DNA of 7,632 nucleotides from JBBPYC01 sp038200275 (lineage in GTDB: Bacteria > Pseudomonadota > Gammaproteobacteria > Burkholderiales > Burkholderiaceae_C), in contig JBBPYC010000038.1 in assembly GCA_038200275.1 (NCBI GenBank), positions 1-7,632 of the forward strand, read 5' to 3'. Positions 1-5,223 of the stretch are shown here, one piece after another (position 1 is the first letter of the stretch; each line of letters opens with the position of its first letter). Both the position numbers and the translations under genes were made by a program. The notes under the pieces are model-generated. The model was not told the DNA's origin, made no database searches, and saw only the letters and a program-made list of their open reading frames with translations.

Positions 1-264
1 AAGACGGCCGCCGTCAAGGACTGCGTCGCCAGCACCGGGGGCAAGCTCACGCTGCACTTTCTGCCCGGCTACGCCCCCGACCTCAACCCCGATGAGCGGG
101 TCTGGAGCCACGCCAAGCGCACGGGGGTAGCACGCTCGCCGCTGAAGGCGGGAGAAAAACTGCAGCCCCGCATCGACGCGCAACTGCACGCCATCGGCAA
201 AAACAAGCGCCTGATCCGTTCGTTCTTCAAGCACCCAAATGTCGCCTATATTTCTGACTTATGA
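1..264 (+). CDS. IS630-family transposase, C-terminal fragment (cut by window edge)
   Basis: Frame 1 is open from the first base to a TGA at 262-264, giving the last 87 residues of a DDE transposase. The stretch LHFLPGYAPDLNPDERVW (residues about 18-35 of the fragment) is the conserved IS630/Tc1-mariner block around the third catalytic acid; the usual form is LPxYSPxLNPIExxW, and here the acidic residue is Glu32 in NPDE. The rest is the basic C-terminal tail that follows this block in the family. The protein would cut and join the element's ends, normally at TA dinucleotides. The first two catalytic acids lie outside the window, so it cannot be judged whether the gene is intact. The stop codon lies only a few bases from the start of the IS66 sequence. 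Family assignment is firm; the exact IS name is unknown. Confidence 0.88.
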   Translation, partial: KTAAVKDCVASTGGKLTLHFLPGYAPDLNPDERVWSHAKRTGVARSPLKAGEKLQPRIDAQLHAIGKNKRLIRSFFKHPNVAYISDL

Positions 265-265
265 G
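1..265 (+). mobile_element. IS630-family insertion sequence, right-hand part
   Basis: This is the 3' portion of an IS630-like element, defined by the transposase tail. IS630 elements insert at TA and duplicate it. A TA sits at 266-267, directly after the transposase stop and directly before sequence matching the IS66 terminal repeat. I therefore place the element's end at about 265, with TA 266-267 as the target duplication. The terminal inverted repeat itself cannot be confirmed because the other end is outside the window. Confidence 0.55.
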
Positions 266-266
266 T

Positions 267-277
267 AACCACGCCCT
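267..277 (+). repeat. IS66 terminal inverted repeat, tnpC side (partial)
   Basis: AACCACGCCCT here matches exactly the reverse complement at 2742-2752. The match continues loosely inward (CTATTCGCCG against CTTTATTTCTCGGCG, with small gaps). It does not continue outward, where the sequence becomes the IS630 transposase tail. This suggests the outermost roughly 14 bases of the repeat have been separated from the element. Confidence 0.6.
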
Positions 278-310
278 ATTCGCCGACGCTGAAGTGCGGC
301 AGGGGTCAGG

Positions 311-1894
311 CTACGCGGGCAGCAACCCGATGTTCCAGGGCAGCAGGGCTTCATAGTCGTCAGCCGTTTCGGCCAACGGCAGCTGCTTGAACAGCGCGAG
401 CAGGTAGCGATACGGCTCCACGCCGTTGGCCTTGGCCGTCTCGATCAGCGAATAGAGGTTGGCGCTGGCGTTTGCGCCGCCCACTGTGTCAGCGAACAGC
501 CAGCTGCGTCTCCCGACGACAAACGGACGGATCGCGTTCTCCACCGGGTTGGAGTCCAGCGGCCAAGTGCCGTTGACGACGAAGCGAATGAGCTTCGGCC
601 ACTGCCCGTGGAGGTAGTGCAGCGCCTTGCCCAGCAGGCTTGAGGGCGCGACGGCATGCAGATGCGCAAGCAGCAACTGCTCGATCTCGCGCAATACTGA
701 GGCGCTATAGCGAGCGCGCAGCCGCTGGCGCCGCGCCGGCGTCCATTCCTTTGCCAGGGCTTCCGCGCGGTACAGCTTGGCGATGAGCCGAACGAACCGG
801 GTGGCAATCAGATGCGGCGACTGGGCAGCCTTCGGCGTCGCGTCCTCGGCCTCGATGAAGGGCCGGCGCGCGTGCGCCCAGCATCCGAGATGCGTTAGGC
901 CGTGCATCTTGGCGATGCCGTTGTAGACCTCGTAGCCGTCGCTCATGAGCGTGGTGCCGGGGCGGATGCCGGCATACAGCCGCTCGGCATGCACGCCCCC
1001 TCGCCCCGGCGCATAGGCAAACAGCCGCACCGGCGGCCCCGCTCCAGCGCCGTTCATCTGCGCCCACAGGTAGCTCTTGGTCTGAGCCTTTCTTCCGGGC
1101 TCCTTGAGCACCTGGACGGTGGTCTCGTCGCCGTAGACGAGGTCCGAGTCGAGCAGGTGGTCGCGCAGCAGGTTGATGATGGGCTGCACGGCCCGGCCGA
1201 TGCGCACGACGCCGGCGGCCAGGGTGTTGCTGGCCAGATCTCCTCCGAAGCGGCGCAGCAGTGCCGCTTGCCGGTACAGCGGCATGCCGAACTGGTACTT
1301 GCCGGTGATGACCCAGGCCTGCGCAGCGTCGCTGAGCAGCCCGCGTGGGATGATGCGCGCGGGCACAGGCGCGACCTTCAGGCTCAGGTCACAGCAGGTG
1401 CACGCGTACTTGATGCGGTGGTGTTGGAGGACGCGCACCTGCTCGGGAATCACGTCCAACTGCTCGCTGATCTCGGCGCCGATCTCCACCAGCGCGTGGC
1501 CGTCATGGGCGCACACACGATCAGCTTGCGGCAGCTCGTGGCGAACGATCTCGCGCGGCAGCGCCGGGTCCAGCGGCCTGCGACCGCGCTTCTTGCGCTG
1601 GTGACCTGCAACCGGCGTGGAGTCTTCTTCGTCAGCCTCTGCCAGCGCGGTCTCGTCGGTGGGCGCGAGCGCCTCGGCTTCGTTGAGAAACAGGTCTCTT
1701 TGTTCGCTGCCGCGGGCTTCGCTCCTGGCGGCAAAGAGCTTGCGCTGCAAGGCCCGCAGCCGCTCCAGCGCCAGGTCCCGCTCGGCTGTGGCCACACGAA
1801 GCGCGCCAGCCAGCGCATCGCGCTCGGCAATGAGGCCAGCGAGCCCTTCGGCGGTGATGGTGGCAAGCGACAACACGAGAGCTTTGACCGGCAT
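311..1894 (-). CDS. tnpC: IS66-family transposase TnpC
   Basis: This 527-residue protein is the DDE transposase of the IS66 element, full length for the family. In order it shows: an N-terminal leucine-rich heptad region (about 20-60, LIAERDALAG...ERLRALQRKL), likely a dimerising coiled coil; a basic RKKRGRRPL stretch (about 100-108); a zinc-finger-like region (Cys128, then CTCC at 165-168); the catalytic core with Asp256 in YGDET, Asp319 in MSDGYE and Glu452 in NPVENAIRPF; a CWAHARR block at 338-344; and the IS66 C-terminal domain ending DDYEALLPWN. Family knowledge says IS66 requires TnpA and TnpB as well as TnpC. It begins 36 nt after the tnpB stop with no strong ribosome binding site, consistent with translation within the tnpABC transcript. 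No frameshift or missing catalytic residue is visible. Confidence 0.96.
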   Translation of the reverse strand: MPVKALVLSLATITAEGLAGLIAERDALAGALRVATAERDLALERLRALQRKLFAARSEARGSEQRDLFLNEAEALAPTDETALAEADEEDSTPVAGHQRKKRGRRPLDPALPREIVRHELPQADRVCAHDGHALVEIGAEISEQLDVIPEQVRVLQHHRIKYACTCCDLSLKVAPVPARIIPRGLLSDAAQAWVITGKYQFGMPLYRQAALLRRFGGDLASNTLAAGVVRIGRAVQPIINLLRDHLLDSDLVYGDETTVQVLKEPGRKAQTKSYLWAQMNGAGAGPPVRLFAYAPGRGGVHAERLYAGIRPGTTLMSDGYEVYNGIAKMHGLTHLGCWAHARRPFIEAEDATPKAAQSPHLIATRFVRLIAKLYRAEALAKEWTPARRQRLRARYSASVLREIEQLLLAHLHAVAPSSLLGKALHYLHGQWPKLIRFVVNGTWPLDSNPVENAIRPFVVGRRSWLFADTVGGANASANLYSLIETAKANGVEPYRYLLALFKQLPLAETADDYEALLPWNIGLLPA

Positions 1895-1930
1895 GCCGCA
1901 CGGTCGTTCCCAGCGGTCTGGCTCTCGTGT

Positions 1931-2281
1931 TCAGGCCACGCGTGCGTAGAAGCGTTGCGGGTGCTTGTGCACGACCGCCAGGTCGATTCCGTCGAGCAGC
2001 CAGTGCAATTGTTCCACTGTCAACGTCGGCACAGCCACTGCGTCGGGCCAGATGAAGCGGTCCTGCTCGAGACGCTTCATCAGCAGCCAGAACCCGTTGC
2101 GCTGCCAGCCCAGGATCTTGACGCGGTCGCGGCGCTTGTTGCGAAAGACGTAGACCGCTTGGGCGAACGGGTCCAGGCCGAGTGCCTGCTCGACCAGGAT
2201 CGCCAGCCCGTTGAGCCCGACTCGGAAGTCGATGGCCTCGCGGTGCAGGTAGACCTTCAGGCCTTCGTCGAAGCGAAACAT
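1931..2281 (-). CDS. tnpB: IS66 accessory protein TnpB (IS66 Orf2)
   Basis: This 116-residue protein matches the IS66 Orf2 family throughout: EAIDFRVGLNGLAILVEQ near the N-terminus, then DPFAQAVYVFRNKRRDRVKILGW and FWLLMKRLEQDRFIWP, all hallmark blocks. It is required for transposition of IS66-type elements, but its biochemical role is not established. It is a different protein from the RNA-guided TnpB of IS200/IS605. I chose the ATG at 2279-2281 because GGGGAGG lies five bases upstream and the family starts with MF or MI followed by a short lead to the YLHRE-type motif. A start at 2314 would add 11 atypical residues. The gene overlaps the end of tnpA by 25 nt, indicating translational coupling. 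Confidence 0.94.
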   Translation of the reverse strand: MFRFDEGLKVYLHREAIDFRVGLNGLAILVEQALGLDPFAQAVYVFRNKRRDRVKILGWQRNGFWLLMKRLEQDRFIWPDAVAVPTLTVEQLHWLLDGIDLAVVHKHPQRFYARVA

Positions 2282-2682
2282 CGCAGCCTCCCCAGCGCTT
2301 CGATGAGCTCGCACGCCTGCGGCAGCTCGCAGCCGCCCATATCCACGACAACCCCGTTGGGAAGCCGGGCCTGCATCTGCACACGGGCTTGGCCTTGCGG
2401 TGCAGCAGCTTCGATGTGGATGGGGACGAAGGCTGGCGCGATGGGCTCAGCGGCCTGCGCCGGCGCGGCCAGCGCGATGGCCTTGCGCTCGTGCTTGCGC
2501 ACCCAAGTGCTCAGCAAATTGGCGTTGATGCCGCAATCTCGCGCCAGCTTGGCCATCGAGATGCCCGGCCTGCCACAGGCACGAATCAGCTCCTGCTTGG
2601 CCTGAGCGTCGTACACGCATCGACCGTCACGCTTGCGCCCGATGATCAGGCGCCCAGCCAGTTCCAATACCCACTCTGACAT
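2257..2682 (-). CDS. tnpA: IS66 accessory protein TnpA (helix-turn-helix)
   Basis: This 141-residue protein is the first gene of the IS66 operon. Residues about 26-63 (AQAKQELIRACGRPGISMAKLARDCGINANLLSTWVRKH) form the helix-turn-helix typical of OrfA-type transposase subunits, which probably binds the element's ends. The middle (about 65-95) is alanine- and proline-rich and linker-like. The C-terminal part (RLPNGVVVDMGGCELPQACELIEAL) is the conserved tail of IS66 TnpA proteins. The end overlaps the tnpB start. The start codon at 2680-2682 is immediately preceded by one arm of a perfect 10-bp inverted repeat, so initiation may be controlled by RNA structure or a DNA-binding factor. Confidence 0.93.
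   Translation of the reverse strand: MSEWVLELAGRLIIGRKRDGRCVYDAQAKQELIRACGRPGISMAKLARDCGINANLLSTWVRKHERKAIALAAPAQAAEPIAPAFVPIHIEAAAPQGQARVQMQARLPNGVVVDMGGCELPQACELIEALGRLRCFASTKA
2287..2293 (-). promoter_or_regulatory. Ribosome binding site for tnpB
   Basis: The minus strand reads GGGGAGG here, five bases before the ATG at 2281. It lies inside the tnpA reading frame. This site fixes the tnpB start at 2281 rather than at 2314. Confidence 0.8.
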
Positions 2683-2714
2683 TACGTTCCCATCTACATA
2701 TACGTGGGAACGTA
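2683..2714 (-). promoter_or_regulatory. Perfect 10-bp inverted repeat directly upstream of tnpA
   Basis: TACGTTCCCA (2683-2692) and TGGGAACGTA (2705-2714) are exact reverse complements separated by 12 nt. One arm touches the tnpA ATG. On the minus strand the spacer holds TATATG (2702-2697), which could be a -10 element, although no convincing -35 is seen. If it is, the element's own transcript would start past the first arm, whereas transcripts entering from outside would contain both arms and could fold over the tnpA start region. An operator for a dimeric regulator is the alternative. The repeat is observed; its role is inferred. Confidence 0.6.
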
Positions 2715-2741
2715 GCCTCGCAGGTCACCGCCGAGAAATAA

Positions 2742-2766
2742 AGGGCGTGGTTTATTGACGGCTTAC
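2742..2766 (-). repeat. IS66 terminal inverted repeat, tnpA side
   Basis: Read on the minus strand this end begins GTAAGCCGTCAATA and continues into AACCACGCCCT, the 11-mer shared with the opposite end. GTAA-type termini are usual in the IS66 family. The boundary is also supported from outside, since coding similarity of the interrupted gene stops at 2767. Confidence 0.65.
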
Positions 2767-2868
2767 ACTGCCTTGACAACGACCGGGACCATCGGCGGTG
2801 TCACAGTGCGCTTCAGCAGTGGGAATGATCGCTTCGATGAGCGAGCTGAAGAAAGTATTGAGGGGCAT
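2767..2868 (-). pseudogene. 5' remnant of a DUF6448-type gene, interrupted by IS66
   Basis: From an ATG at 2866-2868 the minus strand encodes about 27 sensible residues, MPLNTFFSSLIEAIIPTAEA then HCDTADGP. The AHCDTxDGPVV pattern is, from memory, the signature N-terminal motif of DUF6448 proteins, which are small and of unknown function. Just after DGP the frame breaks: skipping one base at the CCC run (2785-2787 on +) restores VVVKA, which continues the family motif. The coding sequence then meets the IS66 end at 2766, and the nominal ORF stops inside the IS at 2752-2754. A ribosome-binding-like AAGGGA lies 8 nt upstream of the ATG, and an in-frame TAG further upstream limits extension. The gene is broken twice, by frameshift and by insertion. 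Confidence 0.6.
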
Positions 2869-3403
2869 GGCAGAATCCCTTTTATTAGCCGGTGCTTCCT
2901 AAGCTACCGCTGTTTTGAATCTGCGTCTGTTCGCTGGGGCACATAGCTCGGTCTTGCCGCTCTGCACGCAACTCTGCCTGCCGTTCAATAGGTGCCTGGA
3001 GCGTGACCTGGTTTGCCAGCTTGTATCGGCGGCCACGCACTGGCTCACGATGTCAAGCGAGGGAACTATCAGCGACAGACTTGGTTCAGGTGTGACTGAT
3101 TGCCAGGACACGTAGTGATGTTGAAGACGAAGCACGCCTTCCAGTCGATCACGTCATAGCCCTAAATATCACCACCGTACCGGCGAACACAGCCATCGAA
3201 AAAGCACCTTAGAACGCAACGTGTCAAGTGCCATTCCACACGCCAGCGCCACAGAGCCGCGCCGCGCCGACAAGGCGTGCCGCGTGACCCGCGAAAGCAA
3301 TCGCCACCGACCAGAATAGCGTGCGCATGTTCCGTGACGGTCACACCCTCTCGGTCAAGCCTTAGTACGCGCGCTTTCCCGCTGGGCCAGAACCTGATGG
3401 TGA
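2869..3403. other. Non-coding or decayed stretch, no gene supported
   Basis: Short open frames occur on both strands (for example 2915-3115 on + and 2899-3135 on -), but none shows a recognisable motif, a convincing ribosome binding site or codon use like the genes downstream. The first part, to about 3250, appears less GC-rich than the operon, which fits sequence of different origin or old decay. The first bases probably hold the 5' region of the interrupted DUF6448-like gene. A small palindrome, GTGAC-G-GTCAC, lies at 3334-3344. No tRNA, terminator or attachment site was recognised. Confidence 0.5.
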
Positions 3404-3612
3404 CCGCAGCGTATACGACAACATCATCCAGACGGCGGCTACGTCGATGTGCATGCCGGCGGCGAACCCGACGCGAAAGACGTGCTGATAGGCAAGGGCG
3501 CGGCCGACCACGCAATGGACATTGCCGCCTGCGTGCGCTGGCGCACAGACGAACACCGGCAGGACGTTGACAGTGTGCTACGCGCCGGGGGATTCCTGGC
3601 GAAGGAGCAGTC
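3404..3612 (+). pseudogene. Possible decayed coding remnant upstream of the reductase gene
   Basis: One frame (open from 3404, after a TGA at 3401-3403) reads smoothly with strongly G/C-ending codons through residues such as GGYVDVHAGGEPDAKDVLIG and DHAMDIAACVRWRTDEHRQD, then GFLAKEQSW, before running out of frame into the reductase gene. The composition is protein-like, but there is no good start codon (only a GTG at 3449) and upstream sense appears in other frames, as expected after frameshifts. I do not recognise the family. It could also be a chance open frame in GC-rich DNA. The reductase gene's ribosome binding site lies within its last bases. Confidence 0.3.
3602..3607 (+). promoter_or_regulatory. 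Ribosome binding site of the Rieske-reductase gene
   Basis: AAGGAG lies five bases before the ATG at 3613, a near-ideal Shine-Dalgarno sequence. It supports this start, which also gives the right length for the N-terminal Rieske domain. Confidence 0.8.
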
Positions 3613-5223
3613 ATGGCAGAGACCAACGCAGCGCTCAGCGGCGCCGATTTCGCCCGCGGGGTCCCGCTTGCGTCCGTGGAGGACCGCACGCTGCAACTCG
3701 GGCATGCGAATGGCGAGCCGGTGATTTTGGTGCGTCAGGGCGACATTATTCAGGCCGTCGGTGCCATCTGCACGCATTACGGCGCGCCGCTTGTTGAAGG
3801 ACTGCTGGTCGGCAATACCGTGCGTTGCCCCTGGCACCACGCCTGTTTCAGCTTGCGCAATGGCGAAGTCCTGCGCGCGCCGGCGCTGACCCCGATCGCT
3901 TGCTGGAAGGTCGAACAGCACGACGGCGTCGTCTATGTGCGCGAAAAGCTCAAGCATCCGCGCCCCGAAACGGGTCCGGTAGTACCGGCTGCGCCGGAGT
4001 CAATTGTCATCATCGGCGGCGGCGGTGCCGGGAATGCGGCTGCCGTCATGCTGCGCCAGCTCGGGTACCCGGGCAGCATCACGATGCTCAGCGCCGATGC
4101 GTCACCACCGTACGACCGGCCGAACCTCTCAAAAGGCGGGCTCGCGGGTACCGGCGCCGCCGAGGTCACGCCGCCGCGCTCGTCCCAGTTTTACCGTGAC
4201 CAGCGGATCGACCTGCGACTGAACGTGCGCGTCGCCCGCATCGACGTGGCCGCACGACAGATCGAGCTCGAAGACGGCAGCCGACAAGGTTACGACGCGC
4301 TGCTGCTGGCAACGGGCGCCGAGCCCGTGCGTCTCGATCTGCCCGGCGCCGATCTGCCGCACGTGCACTACCTGCGCACCGCCGCCGACTGCGACGCGCT
4401 GGTCGCCGCCGCGCAGAAAGCCAGGCGCGCGGTCGTGATCGGCGCCAGCTTCATCGGCCTCGAAGTTGCTGCGTCGCTGCGCGCGCGCAAGCTCGACGTG
4501 CAGGTGGTCGGGCGCGAGGCAATTCCGATGGAAAAGGTGCTCGGCGCGGAGGTCGGCAGGTTCATTCGTTCGCTGCACGAGCAGCACGGCGTGGGGTTTC
4601 ACCTCGGATGTACGCCGGCTTCGATCGACGCAAGCGACGTTACCCTGAGCAATGGCGACCGGCTGGCCGCCGACCTGGTCGTCATCGGCGTCGGTGTCCG
4701 GCCGAACGTGGCACTGGCGCAGCAGGCGGGCCTGACGATCAACGGCGCAGGCGGCGGCGTCAGCGTCGACGAACATCTCGAAACCAGCACGTCGGGGATA
4801 TACGCGGCCGGCGACATCGCGGCCTGGCCGGACCCGCTCAGCAGCGAGCGAATTCGCGTCGAACACTGGGTGGTTGCCCAACGACAAGGCCAGACGGCGG
4901 CGCGCAACATGCTCGGCGCGCGCGAGCGTTTCACGGCGGTGCCGTTTTTCTGGACCGTGCAATACGATTTTGGTTTGGGTTATATCGGCCACGCCGAGCG
5001 CTTTGACACGGTCGACATCGAAGGCAGCCTGGATGCGCACGATTGCAAGATCACGTACCTGCGCGGCGACCGCAAGCTCGCGGTGGCCATCTCGCATCGC
5101 GATCTCGAAGGCCTGCGCGCTGAGCTTGAATTCGAGCGCGCGATCCATGCCAACGAGTGGACACCCGATCTGGGCCAGGAACTCGACATGGGGCCGCGCG
5201 CAGCAAAGGAGCGAACAGAATGA
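3613..5223 (+). CDS. FAD-dependent NAD(P)H reductase with fused N-terminal Rieske [2Fe-2S] domain (AIFM3-like)
   Basis: This 536-residue cytoplasmic-type protein (no signal peptide or membrane segment) has two parts. Residues about 10-115 form a Rieske domain, with cluster ligands Cys53 and His55 in CTH and Cys72 and His75 in CPWH. Residues about 129-510 form a pyridine nucleotide-disulfide-type oxidoreductase: FAD motif GGGGAG (135-140), PPYDRPNLSKGGLAG (165-179) as in ferredoxin reductases, NAD(P)-binding GASFIGLE (277-284), second FAD motif GIYAAGDIA with Asp401, and a C-terminal reductase domain from about 440. This is the layout of AIFM3-like and BphA4-related reductases carrying their own ferredoxin. 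It should pass electrons from NAD(P)H via FAD to the Rieske cluster; the final acceptor is unknown and no oxygenase gene is in view. Its stop overlaps the transketolase start (ATGA), so the two are translationally coupled. Confidence 0.93.
   Translation: MAETNAALSGADFARGVPLASVEDRTLQLGHANGEPVILVRQGDIIQAVGAICTHYGAPLVEGLLVGNTVRCPWHHACFSLRNGEVLRAPALTPIACWKVEQHDGVVYVREKLKHPRPETGPVVPAAPESIVIIGGGGAGNAAAVMLRQLGYPGSITMLSADASPPYDRPNLSKGGLAGTGAAEVTPPRSSQFYRDQRIDLRLNVRVARIDVAARQIELEDGSRQGYDALLLATGAEPVRLDLPGADLPHVHYLRTAADCDALVAAAQKARRAVVIGASFIGLEVAASLRARKLDVQVVGREAIPMEKVLGAEVGRFIRSLHEQHGVGFHLGCTPASIDASDVTLSNGDRLAADLVVIGVGVRPNVALAQQAGLTINGAGGGVSVDEHLETSTSGIYAAGDIAAWPDPLSSERIRVEHWVVAQRQGQTAARNMLGARERFTAVPFFWTVQYDFGLGYIGHAERFDTVDIEGSLDAHDCKITYLRGDRKLAVAISHRDLEGLRAELEFERAIHANEWTPDLGQELDMGPRAAKERTE
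5205..5211 (+). promoter_or_regulatory. Ribosome binding site of the transketolase gene
   Basis: AAAGGAG sits eight bases before the ATG at 5220, inside the last codons of the reductase gene. It fixes the start at 5220 rather than at an in-frame codon at 5157, which would add 21 residues that are only the overlapping reductase sequence read in another frame. Confidence 0.82.

Larger units (their letters stand above)
266..2766 (-). mobile_element. IS66-family insertion sequence (tnpA-tnpB-tnpC), tnpC-side end probably truncated
   Basis: Three minus-strand genes in the canonical IS66 order tnpA, tnpB, tnpC occupy 2682 down to 311. The tnpA-side end is placed at 2766, because the minus strand there begins GTAAGC, the kind of start typical of IS66 termini, and because the sequence just outside (2767-2868) reads as an interrupted gene. 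Near both ends the 11-mer AACCACGCCCT occurs in inverted orientation (267-277 on +, 2742-2752 on -). On the tnpA side it lies 14 bases inside the end; on the tnpC side only the part from about TAACCACG onward remains, next to IS630 sequence. No matching 8-bp target duplication is visible: 2767-2774 is ACTGCCTT, while the bases before 265 read ACTTATGA. All three reading frames are intact, so proteins could still be made, but mobility would need two complete ends. Confidence 0.85.

Noticed and set aside
2282..2314. Upstream start for tnpB at 2314
   Set aside because: Adds 11 residues not seen in the family, and a strong GGGGAGG sits just before the ATG at 2281.
902..2605. 567-codon + strand open frame spanning the IS66 genes
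   Set aside because: It lies antisense to the clearly identified tnpC, tnpB and tnpA, has no recognisable domain, and is the usual shadow frame of GC-rich coding DNA.
2899..3135. Overlapping short open frames on both strands (2915-3115 on +, 2899-3135 on -)
   Set aside because: No motif, no convincing initiation signal and no neighbour logic; could be remnants but cannot be supported.
3334..3344. GTGAC-G-GTCAC palindrome as an operator
   Set aside because: Only five-base arms, isolated and about 270 bases from the nearest start codon; easily a chance occurrence.
3567..3595. TTGACA at 3567-3572 as the operon's -35 box
   Set aside because: The hexamer is perfect, but 17 nt downstream only GGATTC is found, a poor -10, and the site lies in coding-like sequence. 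Left uncalled.
3162..3689. 175-codon minus-strand open frame crossing the reductase start
   Set aside because: Arg/Cys-rich, no family motif, and overlaps the ribosome binding site and N-terminus of the well-supported + strand reductase.
5157..5219. Upstream start for transketolase at 5157
   Set aside because: The extra residues are only the reductase C-terminal codons in another frame; AAAGGAG is correctly spaced for the ATG at 5220.
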